Source: DATLBY01 sp035526665
Lineage (GTDB): Bacteria; Acidobacteriota; Terriglobia; Bryobacterales; Bryobacteraceae
DNA: 16,663 bases
NCBI GenBank assembly: GCA_035526665.1
Contig: DATLBY010000454.1
Location: forward strand, 1-16,663
Direction of reading: 5' to 3'
Below, piece by piece: positions 1 through 8,321 of the stretch. A program made the position numbers and the translations under genes. Below the pieces are notes generated by a model. The model saw only the letters and a list, made by a program, of their open reading frames with translations. It had not been told where the DNA came from and did no database searches. How positions within the stretch are numbered: position 1 is the first letter of the stretch; each line of letters starts with the position of its first letter.

Positions 1-1391
<1,391 letters not shown>

Positions 1392-1423
1392 CAACTCTCC
1401 TGATAAATTCCTTTTCCATTCTA

Positions 1424-1444
1424 CATAGCGGCTTCAGCCGCATG
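1424..1444. repeat. Short imperfect palindrome, REP-like hairpin
   Basis: GCGGC-TTCA-GCCGC forms a perfect 5-bp stem with a 4-nt loop (1428-1441). Flanking CAT/ATG extends it to a 21-nt imperfect palindrome with one bulged A. It begins 4 nt after the stop codon of the phosphopantetheinyl transferase and sits upstream of gnd. There is no T-run on the minus-strand 3' side, so it does not look like a classic intrinsic terminator. The bulged stem and intergenic position resemble a REP-type dispersed palindrome or an mRNA 3'-end stabiliser. No second copy was seen in this window. Confidence 0.5.
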
Positions 1445-1447
1445 ACT

Positions 1448-2062
1448 CTAGGCGCCGCCGCATAGCTTTAATAGCCACGTACCGGGCTGCAGGACCGCCA
1501 CCGCCGCCAAATACCCCGACTCCAGGGCCACATCCAGAATATGTACTCCGGAAATGTCCCTCGATAACCCCTCCAGCCCGCAGCCCAGGGCCTTCAAAGC
1601 CGCTTCCTTGCGCGTCCACAGGCGGAGAAAGGCCTCGTGGCGCTCGTCCGCCGGCAGCAACTGCAGAGTGGCATCCTCGGCCGGGGAGAGAAACCGGCTC
1701 GCCAGCCTCAGGACGTCAAAATTGGAACGAGCGCGCTCGATGTCAACTCCCGTCTCGGTCTGGCACACGGCCGCCAGCGCCAGATCGCCGGAGTAGGAAA
1801 GATTGAACTGGAGCCGGGAACCACTGATGTACGGCTTGCCGTGCGGACCTCCAAAAAATTGGAGCGCTCCCGCAGGCGCACCAAGATAGCCGGATAGAAC
1901 GCGTCGCAAACCCGCATGGGCCGCCACGTAGCGCTCGCGATCCTCGGCATAACGAAATCGCGCCGCCCGGATCTGCTCGTCGCTCGACAGCAGCGACGGA
2001 TCCGGCGCAGCTTTCAGGGAAATCGAATAGACGTGAATCTCGTTGGCTGCGAGATCCGTCAC
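1448..2062 (-). CDS. 4'-phosphopantetheinyl transferase, Sfp/Gsp type
   Basis: Transfers 4'-phosphopantetheine from CoA to the serine of carrier proteins (acyl, peptidyl or aryl carrier domains). It is 204 aa, slightly short of the roughly 220-240 aa usual for Sfp-type enzymes. Visible family motifs are GGPHGKPYI (71-79), FNLSYSGD (86-93), the Mg-binding GVDIE (105-109, Asp107 and Glu109) and WTRKEAALKALG (149-160, Glu153 and Lys157). Sfp normally has His in the FNxSHSG motif; here it is Tyr90. The start is GTG at 2062, supported by a strong GGAGG (2070-2074) 7 nt upstream. The gene is divergent from lpxD and precedes gnd on the same strand. No PKS or NRPS gene is nearby, so the carrier substrate cannot be named, and primary-metabolism ACP activation is possible. 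Confidence 0.93.
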   Translation of the reverse strand: MTDLAANEIHVYSISLKAAPDPSLLSSDEQIRAARFRYAEDRERYVAAHAGLRRVLSGYLGAPAGALQFFGGPHGKPYISGSRLQFNLSYSGDLALAAVCQTETGVDIERARSNFDVLRLASRFLSPAEDATLQLLPADERHEAFLRLWTRKEAALKALGCGLEGLSRDISGVHILDVALESGYLAAVAVLQPGTWLLKLCGGA

Positions 2063-2130
2063 GCTTTTTCCTCCACGGGCTGGTCCAGGCCCGAACTGCG
2101 TTTCATACCTTTAAAGGATACATACTGGAG
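2063..2130. promoter_or_regulatory. Divergent promoter region between PPTase and lpxD
   Basis: This 68-nt gap separates two divergent genes and must hold both start signals. It contains the PPTase ribosome-binding site (2070-2074), an AAAGGA (2113-2118) that could serve lpxD at long spacing, and a perfect 10-bp palindrome CCTTTAAAGG (2108-2117). CATACT (2121-2126) matches the -10 consensus at 4 of 6 positions but has no convincing -35. The region is more AT-rich around 2101-2125. I cannot assign transcription starts. Confidence 0.4.
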
Positions 2131-3195
2131 ATGGAAACTCCGAAGCATATGAAGTTAAGCGATCTGGCAAAGGCAATCGGCTGCGCTGTGCACGGCGATG
2201 GAGAAGTAGAGATCACGGGTGTCCTGGGCATGGAACAGGCCGGCCCGGAGCACCTGACCTTTCTCTCAAACCCAAAATACACGCATAAGGTGAAGGCGTC
2301 GCGGGCGGGCGCGATCCTGGTTACCCAGCCGCTTACAGGTGTGGATATGCCCAGCGTCATCTCTTCCAATCCCTATCTTGATTTTGCGCGGGCGCTCGCT
2401 CTCTTTTACCAACCTCCCCGTCCGGCCCCGGGCATCCATCCGCTGGCCTTCGTTCATCCCACTGCCCAAATCGGCTCCAATGCCTCCATCGGGCCGTTTG
2501 CCGCGGTCGGAGCGGACGTGCAGCTGGGTGACAATGCTGTCCTCCATCCGCACGCCGTCATCTACGAGGGCGTCCGGATTGGCGACGACTTCTACGCGCA
2601 TTCCCACACCACGGTACGCGAATTCTGCCGGATCGGTCACCGGGTGATTCTCCAGAACGGAGTCGTCATCGGCGGAGATGGCTACGGGTTCGCCAAACGA
2701 GCCGACGGCTCGCACCAGAAGATTGTCCAGTCCGGCATCACGGTGATCGAAGACGACGTAGAGGTGCAGTCGTTGAGCTCGGTCGACCGGGCCACCATGG
2801 GGCACACCGTTGTAAAGAGGGGCGCCAAAATCGATAGCCTGGTGCAAATCGGCCACGCTTGCACCGTGGGGGAAGACAATATCATCTGCGCGCAGACCGG
2901 CCTGGCCGGCAGCACCGTCCTGGAGAGAAACGTGCTGCTGGCGGGACAGGTAGGCGTGTCGGGACACCTGACTATCCACGAAAACGCCATCATTTACGCG
3001 CAGAGCGGCATAGGCGGCGATGTGCCGGCCGGCGCTGTTCTATCGGGAAGCCCTGCCTTTGAGGCGCGCGAATGGCTACGGGCGATCACAGCGTTTCCCC
3101 GGCTGCCTGAACTCGTGAGGACAGTGCGACAATTGCAAAAGCGTGTCCAGGAGCTGGAGTCCGTGCACTCCGCAACGGGCGTGAATAATGAGTGA
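2131..3195 (+). CDS. lpxD: UDP-3-O-acylglucosamine N-acyltransferase
   Basis: Third step of lipid A synthesis: transfers a 3-hydroxyacyl chain from acyl-ACP to the 2-amine of UDP-3-O-acylglucosamine, on the cytoplasmic side. It is 354 aa, close to the family norm. The N-terminal uridine-binding domain (about 1-105) contains GPEHLTFLSNPKY. A left-handed beta-helix of hexapeptide repeats follows (about 106-305), with GGDGYGFA (181-188), the likely catalytic His242 in QIGHAC, and His279 in SGHL. A C-terminal helical tail ends the protein (about 310-345). Start 2131 is used, but the second Met (2149, MKLSDLAKAIG) matches the typical family start and is an alternative; neither has an ideal ribosome-binding site. 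It is the first gene of a six-gene run and overlaps the next gene by 8 nt. The usual neighbours bamA, skp, fabZ and lpxA are not here. Confidence 0.96.
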   Translation: METPKHMKLSDLAKAIGCAVHGDGEVEITGVLGMEQAGPEHLTFLSNPKYTHKVKASRAGAILVTQPLTGVDMPSVISSNPYLDFARALALFYQPPRPAPGIHPLAFVHPTAQIGSNASIGPFAAVGADVQLGDNAVLHPHAVIYEGVRIGDDFYAHSHTTVREFCRIGHRVILQNGVVIGGDGYGFAKRADGSHQKIVQSGITVIEDDVEVQSLSSVDRATMGHTVVKRGAKIDSLVQIGHACTVGEDNIICAQTGLAGSTVLERNVLLAGQVGVSGHLTIHENAIIYAQSGIGGDVPAGAVLSGSPAFEAREWLRAITAFPRLPELVRTVRQLQKRVQELESVHSATGVNNE

Positions 3196-4000
3196 CTCAC
3201 ATTTCCCAGAGACGCACAACGGCTCCGTCCGGCGGCCCGTAGCCTACAAAAATGAGGCGTTTCTGGACAGCGATGACGCCCGCGCCCTGCGTATTTTGTC
3301 CGAGTACTTGCAGCCCCTGACTCATTTCCGCGACGAGAATATTCACGATACGATCGTCTTTTTCGGCTCGGCGCGGCTCACAGAGGACGGTCCGATGGGC
3401 CGTTATTACCAGGAAGCGCGCGAACTCGCCCGGCTGGTGACGGAGTGGTCCGATCACCTCCCTGATAACACCCGGAGGTTCGTAGTCTGCACCGGCGGCG
3501 GGCCCGGTATCATGGAGGCGGCCAATCGCGGCGCTCAGGACGCCAATGGCAAGACCATCGGACTGAACATCGGCCTACCCTTCGAGCAGTGGCCGAACCG
3601 GTACATCACGCCCGAACTTTCCTTCGAGTTCAAGTACTTCTTCATGCGAAAGTTCTGGTTTGCCTATCTCGCCAAGGCTCTCGTCGTCTTCCCTGGCGGC
3701 TTTGGCACGCTGGATGAGTTGGCCGAGATTCTCACTCTGGCGCAGACGCGCAAGCTGGAAAACAAGATCATCATCCTCCTCTACGGGACCAGCTTCTGGC
3801 GCGAAATAATCAACTTCGACGCCATGGTGAAGTACGGAACCATTAGCCGGGAGGACCTGGATCTGTTCTCTTTCGTGGATACTCCGCAGGCCGCCTTCGA
3901 GCTCTTGCAGGAAAATCTACAGCGCTATTATCTGGAGCCGGAAAAGCCCCTCGCCGAGCAAATTGGCCCGACTCCCAGCATCGCCAAGTCGAGGATCTGA
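3188..4000 (+). CDS. LOG-family (TIGR00730-type) nucleotide-binding Rossmann protein
   Basis: It carries FFGSAR (58-63), GGGPGIMEAANRG (103-115), MRKFWF (153-158) and the hallmark PGGFGTLDE (169-177). These are the phosphate-binding and catalytic motifs of the LOG/YgdH family, whose characterised members cleave nucleoside 5'-monophosphates (cytokinin-type phosphoribohydrolases). At 270 aa it is longer than the classic roughly 190-aa LOGs and has an extra N-terminal stretch of about 50 residues plus a C-terminal extension, so it belongs to the larger LOG subgroup. Older annotation as lysine decarboxylase rests on the fold only. ATG at 3188 overlaps the end of lpxD by 8 nt, implying translational coupling; no strong ribosome-binding site is seen. 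The substrate in this organism is unknown. Confidence 0.9.
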   Translation: MSDSHFPETHNGSVRRPVAYKNEAFLDSDDARALRILSEYLQPLTHFRDENIHDTIVFFGSARLTEDGPMGRYYQEARELARLVTEWSDHLPDNTRRFVVCTGGGPGIMEAANRGAQDANGKTIGLNIGLPFEQWPNRYITPELSFEFKYFFMRKFWFAYLAKALVVFPGGFGTLDELAEILTLAQTRKLENKIIILLYGTSFWREIINFDAMVKYGTISREDLDLFSFVDTPQAAFELLQENLQRYYLEPEKPLAEQIGPTPSIAKSRI

Positions 4001-4025
4001 CTGTTATTGAAGGGCGCAAGTTGAG

Positions 4026-5906
4026 ATGAAATTCCGGGTTGGAAAGCTCGAGCTGGCGTTCGTTGTTCTGCTCCCAGTCTATATTGGCTTAATCTCCACA
4101 CTCGGCCCGGGCAAGCTTGCGACGGCTCTAAAGCTCAGCCTTTCCGTGCTGGCGGCTGTCATCTTCATCCGCCTGTCAAACGTTCTCGTGCGCCGGTCGC
4201 TGTGGTGGCTGCGCAACCGGCTGATCACCGCCTACCTGTTCATTGCCCTTGTGCCCGTAGTGCTCATTACCACCTTGCTGGGACTCGGCGCTTACCTGGT
4301 TGCCGGGCAGTTTTCCAGCTTCCTGGTCACGTCCGAACTGGAGCGCCGCCTTACATCGCTGCGCGGAGCCATGGAGTTCCTATCGCGCGCCAACGACCCG
4401 GACGGGATGCGGCGTTTCTTGGGCTCGCGTTTTCCCCATGTCGAGATTACTGTCGATAATCCAGTGGTGCAATGGCAGGATGTTAGCGGACTGGTGTTGA
4501 AGGACGGGCTTCTCTACGGCTGGGCGCACTACCGCGGCGGGCAGCATACCGCTACCGCGATGTTCCCCATCACCCGCGAACTGCTGGGCGATCTCGCCCC
4601 CGACCTCTGCGAATGCAGCATCGTTAATCTATCCAACTCCGCATCCAGGCCCAATCCGCTGCACGCGTCCTTCGCCAATGAAACGCATGACCCGTCGCAC
4701 AATCGCATGCCGCCGGCTGTCAACTTCCTGGATGTGGAGATCCTGTCCATCGCGCCCCTGCCTGTGGCCCTGCTCGACCGCCCCGGCGTCACCCAGAAAC
4801 AATGGTTGACGGTCTGGACCCGCCCGTCCGCTTTGCTGCGGACTGTCTTCGCTCAGAAAGTGGACTTCGCGAACGACATGATTCCAGCTCTGTTTTACTT
4901 TGTCGCCATTCTCTTTCTGATCGCCGAGTTGATTGCTCTGCAAATAGGCATCTCCATCACCCGCACCATCACAGGGGCCGTCCACAACCTCTATCAGGGA
5001 ACTTTGCGCGTGACGGGCGGAGATTTCTCGCACCGCATCCCGGCGGACGGCAAGGATCAGTTGGCGGAGCTGGCAAGCTCGTTCAATCAGATGACCGGCA
5101 ACCTGCAGCGGCTGGTCCAGGTGGAGAAGGAAAAGGAGCGTCTCTCCTCGGAATTGGAGATTGCCTCCGAAGTACAGAATCAGCTCTATCCCAAGAGGGT
5201 TCCCGATTCACCTTCGCTCCGCATCACGGGCTTGTGCCAGCCGGCTCGAATGGTGTCCGGTGACTATTACGACTACCAAAAATTAGGGCAAACGGAGATT
5301 GCACTTGCCATCGGCGACGTCGCGGGCAAGGGAATCTCCGCAGCATTGCTAATGGCCACCGTACAATCCGCCTTCCGCACCCAGCTCCGGGGCTCACTCG
5401 AGCTGGCTGCCGCCGCCGGCAACGCATCTTCGCGATCCACCCTCTCCACCTCCGCCGTTGTCGCCAAGGTGAATGAGTACCTTCACGCCTACACTTCCCC
5501 CGAAAAATTTACGACCTTCTTTTTCGGTGTTTATGAGGAGAAAAGCAACATTTTGACGTACACGAACGGAGGGCATCTACCTCCCATACTGGTGCGCAAA
5601 GGGGCCGTCTCGCGCCTCGACGTAAATGGCACCGTAGTGGGCGCGTTCCCACTTTCGAAATACGACGAGAGTCAACTCCGGCTTGAGCCTGGAGATTTGC
5701 TGGTCTTTTTCACGGATGGCATCACCGAACCGGAAAACGCCTACGGTGAGATGTTTGGCGAAGAGCGCCTGGAGGAGCTCGTGAGCCGCGGCGAGCAGCT
5801 CGACTCGCGCGCTATCGTCAGTTCCATCCTCCAGGCCGTCCGTCAATGGACCGGGTCGGATGAGTTGCAGGACGACATGACGCTGCTGCTGGTGCGACGG
5901 GTTTGA
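4026..5906 (+). CDS. Membrane SpoIIE/RsbU-type PP2C serine phosphatase with HAMP domain
   Basis: Likely dephosphorylates a phosphoserine/threonine regulator, classically an STAS anti-anti-sigma factor, in response to an outside or membrane signal. It has 626 aa. Hydrophobic segments lie near 8-25, 35-54, 66-93 and 285-312, with an extracytoplasmic region of about 190 residues (95-283) between the last two. A HAMP domain (about 308-362) follows, then a helical linker EKEKERLSSELEIASEVQNQ (367-386) typical of RsbU-like enzymes. The phosphatase domain (about 400-626) has its metal ligands: SGDYYD (Asp413), GDVAGKG (Asp431), FTDGITE (Asp564) and QDDMT (Asp616/617), so it should be active. TNGGH (513-517) is also present. 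The sensor region has no domain I recognise; it holds a CxC pair (194/196). The ribosome-binding site is weak. The gene ends 1 nt before the K+ channel gene. Confidence 0.93.
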   Translation: MKFRVGKLELAFVVLLPVYIGLISTLGPGKLATALKLSLSVLAAVIFIRLSNVLVRRSLWWLRNRLITAYLFIALVPVVLITTLLGLGAYLVAGQFSSFLVTSELERRLTSLRGAMEFLSRANDPDGMRRFLGSRFPHVEITVDNPVVQWQDVSGLVLKDGLLYGWAHYRGGQHTATAMFPITRELLGDLAPDLCECSIVNLSNSASRPNPLHASFANETHDPSHNRMPPAVNFLDVEILSIAPLPVALLDRPGVTQKQWLTVWTRPSALLRTVFAQKVDFANDMIPALFYFVAILFLIAELIALQIGISITRTITGAVHNLYQGTLRVTGGDFSHRIPADGKDQLAELASSFNQMTGNLQRLVQVEKEKERLSSELEIASEVQNQLYPKRVPDSPSLRITGLCQPARMVSGDYYDYQKLGQTEIALAIGDVAGKGISAALLMATVQSAFRTQLRGSLELAAAAGNASSRSTLSTSAVVAKVNEYLHAYTSPEKFTTFFFGVYEEKSNILTYTNGGHLPPILVRKGAVSRLDVNGTVVGAFPLSKYDESQLRLEPGDLLVFFTDGITEPENAYGEMFGEERLEELVSRGEQLDSRAIVSSILQAVRQWTGSDELQDDMTLLLVRRV

Positions 5907-5907
5907 T

Positions 5908-6918
5908 GTGCCGCACGTAAAACGCCGGCTCGCCTTTATCGCCGCTGCCATCGCTCTAACCCTGTCCATCGGGACAACGGGCTTCGTCCTCATTGAACAC
6001 TATCCCTTGTTCGATGCGTTCTACATGTCTCTCATCACCGTAACCACGGTCGGCTATCAGGAGGTGCATCCGCTCCATTATTGGGGCCGCCTATTCAATT
6101 CCTTCCTGATCTTTTTTGGCGTGAGTACGATGCTGCTGGCCGTTGGCGCCATGACGCAGACGATTATTGAACTTGAGCTGAGTCACTTTTTTGAAAAACG
6201 GCAGGTGAAGCGAATGGTTGAAAAATTGAACGGCCACTATATAATCTGCGGCTACGGCCGCGTGGGACGCGGAGCTGCCGCCGAGCTGCAGCGCGCGGAA
6301 GTACCCTTCATCGTTCTCGAAACGGATGAAGGAAAAGTGACGCGCGCGATGAAGACGGGCATGCTGGCGGCGCTGGGTGACGCCACCAAGGACATGAATC
6401 TCCGGGAGGTCGGCATCGCCCGCGCTGCCGGATTGATCGCGACGCTTTCCACGGACGCGGATAATCTGTTTCTCGTCATGTCGGCCAAAACCTTAAATCC
6501 CAAGCTAAAAATCTCCGCGCGGGTGCTGGAGGAGGACTCTGAACAGAAGCTCCGCCGGGCCGGCGCGGACTCGGTCCTGGCTCCGTTCAGCATCACCGGA
6601 TCCCGTCTGGCGCAGGCGATTCTCCGTCCTCACGTAGTGCAGTTCCTCGATTTCACCACCATGAACATGGGACTCAACGTCAGCATTGAGCAGGTGCGTG
6701 TGTCGGAACACAGCGAGTATGTCTCCAAATCGCTCGGGCAGATGCAGCTGCGGCGCGAGGTCGGCGTCATCGTGCTGGCCATCAAGAAGGCGGACGGCAC
6801 CATGAAGTTCAACCCGGACGCGGAGGCCGAGATTTCCGGCGGCGATTTTCTCATTGCCATGGGCGATCCGGCGCAACTGAAGAAGCTGGATCGAATCCTG
6901 ACCGAGGTGAACGATTGA
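5908..6918 (+). CDS. Two-TM potassium channel with RCK (TrkA-N/TrkA-C) regulatory domains
   Basis: Predicted K+-selective tetrameric channel gated by a cytoplasmic ligand. TM1 spans about 7-29, the pore helix and filter 36-52 with TTVGYQEVHP, and TM2 about 61-85. RCK_N starts near 109 with the dinucleotide-binding GYGRVGRG (115-122) and the acidic LETDEG (137-142). RCK_C covers about 252-332 and ends in GGDFLIAMGD. The 336-aa length fits the single-pore MthK/Kch-like class. The filter has Gln-Glu after TVGY instead of Gly-Asp, a variant I recall from other bacterial channels of this class. The start is GTG at 5908, 1 nt after the phosphatase stop; the overlapping ATG at 5906 opens a frame that stops after four codons. 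The gene overlaps nnr by 4 nt. Which ion or nucleotide gates it cannot be read from the sequence. Confidence 0.94.
   Translation: MPHVKRRLAFIAAAIALTLSIGTTGFVLIEHYPLFDAFYMSLITVTTVGYQEVHPLHYWGRLFNSFLIFFGVSTMLLAVGAMTQTIIELELSHFFEKRQVKRMVEKLNGHYIICGYGRVGRGAAAELQRAEVPFIVLETDEGKVTRAMKTGMLAALGDATKDMNLREVGIARAAGLIATLSTDADNLFLVMSAKTLNPKLKISARVLEEDSEQKLRRAGADSVLAPFSITGSRLAQAILRPHVVQFLDFTTMNMGLNVSIEQVRVSEHSEYVSKSLGQMQLRREVGVIVLAIKKADGTMKFNPDAEAEISGGDFLIAMGDPAQLKKLDRILTEVND
6904..6910 (+). promoter_or_regulatory. Strong Shine-Dalgarno supporting a TTG start
   Basis: GAGGTGA, inside the last codons of the K+ channel gene, lies 4 nt before TTG at 6915. The protein started there has exactly the N-terminus expected for NnrE (MKVLTSAQMREVD), so this site fixes a TTG start despite the 4-nt TTGA overlap with the upstream stop. 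Confidence 0.75.
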
Positions 6919-8321
6919 AGGTTCTTACCTCGGCCCAGATGCGCGAAGTGGACCGGCGCACCATCGCGCTGGGCATTCCCGAATCTGTTCTGATGGAAAA
7001 CGCCGGCAGGCGCGTGGTGGAATTTCTGGAGGATCGCTTCTCGCCCCTCAGTTCTCATCGCGTCGCGGTCCTGTGCGGAAAGGGCAACAACGGCGGGGAT
7101 GGCCGGGTAATTGCCCGCCTGCTGACCGGTCGTGTCGCGGCCTTGTACGTCGTACATTCGGAGAACGCCTCGGACCGGATTACCGGCGAGATGCGGTCGG
7201 CCACGCTAGTCATCGATGCGCTGTTGGGCACCGGAATCGCAGGCGTGGCCCGCAGCCGCGTGCTTGAGCTGATTCACGAGATCAATACCGGGTTTCCGCG
7301 GGCGCAGGTGGTGGCCGTCGATATTCCATCCGGCATGGCGAGCGACTCAGGGACAAGCGAGGGCGAGGTGGCCCGCGCCGGCTACACGGTCACATTTACC
7401 GCGCCCAAAATTGCCCATGTCATGCCGCCCAATTGCGATCTGGTCGGCGATCTCCGTATCGCGGACATCGGCAGTCCGCCCGAGCTTTACGCCGATGTGA
7501 CTCTTCACCTCAGCCAGCCGGCCGATTTTCATCAACTTCTGCAGCCCCGGCCCAAAGATTCGAACAAAGGGATGTACGGCCATGTTCTGGTGATCGGTGG
7601 TGCACCAGGCAAGACGGGCGCCGCGGAGATGACGGGCCTCGCCGCATTGCGAGCCGGCGCGGGGCTGGTGACCGTCGCCTCCTCCGCGGATCGCCTGGCC
7701 ACGCTCGAACTGATGACGGCCCGCTTTCCTCCGGAAGATCTGGCGCGCTACAGCCTGCTCGCCATCGGGCCGGGGCTCGGCTCCGAGCCTGCATCCATCG
7801 AACTGGCGCGCACACTGGTCACTTCTTCGGAGCAGCCGCTGGTGGCGGATGCCGATGCGCTCAACGCGCTCGCCGGATTCGATTGGCATAGCGGCGGCCG
7901 CTTCCGCGTGCTCACCCCTCATCCGGGAGAGATGTCGCGTCTGGCGGGCATCAGTATTCGCGACGTGCAAAAGGACCGTCTGGCAGTAGCGCTCCACTAC
8001 GCCAAGGTTCACGGAGCGGTCGTCGTGCTCAAGGGACATCGCAGCGTGATCGCGCTGCCTGACGGGCGTGCCTGGATAAATCCCACGGGGTCCCCGGCCA
8101 TGGCCACAGCCGGTACGGGAGATATCCTCACGGGCCTCATAGCTGGGCTCACCGCGCAATTCCCGGCGGCCCGGTTGGAGGCAGTCATCGCTGGCGTGTA
8201 TTTGCATGGACTGGCGGGCGAGATCGGAGCCGCGGCCCTGGGCGAGAAGTGCTTGATCGCTACCGACCTGCTGCACCATCTGCCGGAGGCGATGCATGTC
8301 TGCAGCGAGGTATCACACTAG
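6915..8321 (+). CDS. nnrDE: Bifunctional NAD(P)H-hydrate epimerase / ADP-dependent NAD(P)H-hydrate dehydratase
   Basis: Repairs damaged NADHX/NADPHX. The N-terminal YjeF_N domain (about 1-205) epimerises the R and S hydrates; the C-terminal ribokinase-like domain (about 215-460) dehydrates the S form using ADP. Epimerase motifs: GKGNNGGDG (55-63), DALLGTG (101-107), VAVDIPSGM (133-141), FTAPK (161-165). Dehydratase motifs: YGHVLVIGGAPGKTGA (221-236), AIGPGLG (283-289), ADADALNAL (311-319), LTPHPGEM (333-340), VLKGHRSV (371-378) and GTGD (400-403, catalytic Asp403). At 468 aa it is shorter than the roughly 490-515 aa fused enzymes I know; about 25 residues appear absent between GNNGGDG and DALLGTG. 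It uses a TTG start with a strong ribosome-binding site. It overlaps the channel by 4 nt and tsaE by 26 nt. Confidence 0.96.
   Translation: MKVLTSAQMREVDRRTIALGIPESVLMENAGRRVVEFLEDRFSPLSSHRVAVLCGKGNNGGDGRVIARLLTGRVAALYVVHSENASDRITGEMRSATLVIDALLGTGIAGVARSRVLELIHEINTGFPRAQVVAVDIPSGMASDSGTSEGEVARAGYTVTFTAPKIAHVMPPNCDLVGDLRIADIGSPPELYADVTLHLSQPADFHQLLQPRPKDSNKGMYGHVLVIGGAPGKTGAAEMTGLAALRAGAGLVTVASSADRLATLELMTARFPPEDLARYSLLAIGPGLGSEPASIELARTLVTSSEQPLVADADALNALAGFDWHSGGRFRVLTPHPGEMSRLAGISIRDVQKDRLAVALHYAKVHGAVVVLKGHRSVIALPDGRAWINPTGSPAMATAGTGDILTGLIAGLTAQFPAARLEAVIAGVYLHGLAGEIGAAALGEKCLIATDLLHHLPEAMHVCSEVSH

Noticed and set aside
1424..1444. Intrinsic terminator after the PPTase gene
   Set aside because: The stem is only 5 bp with no following T-run on the minus strand; called a REP-like palindrome instead.
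2073..2095. GGGCTGGTCCAGGCCC as an operator palindrome
   Set aside because: The arms pair only with a bulge and the region includes the PPTase ribosome-binding site; not convincing.
2266..2979. 237-codon minus-strand open frame
   Set aside because: Lies fully inside lpxD on the other strand with no family motifs.
3188..4000. Lysine decarboxylase annotation
   Set aside because: The PGGxGTxxE family was historically mislabelled; no PLP-dependent decarboxylase motif is present.
7347..8297. 316-codon minus-strand open frame
   Set aside because: Antisense shadow of nnrDE, rich in Arg/Gln/His as expected for shadow frames.
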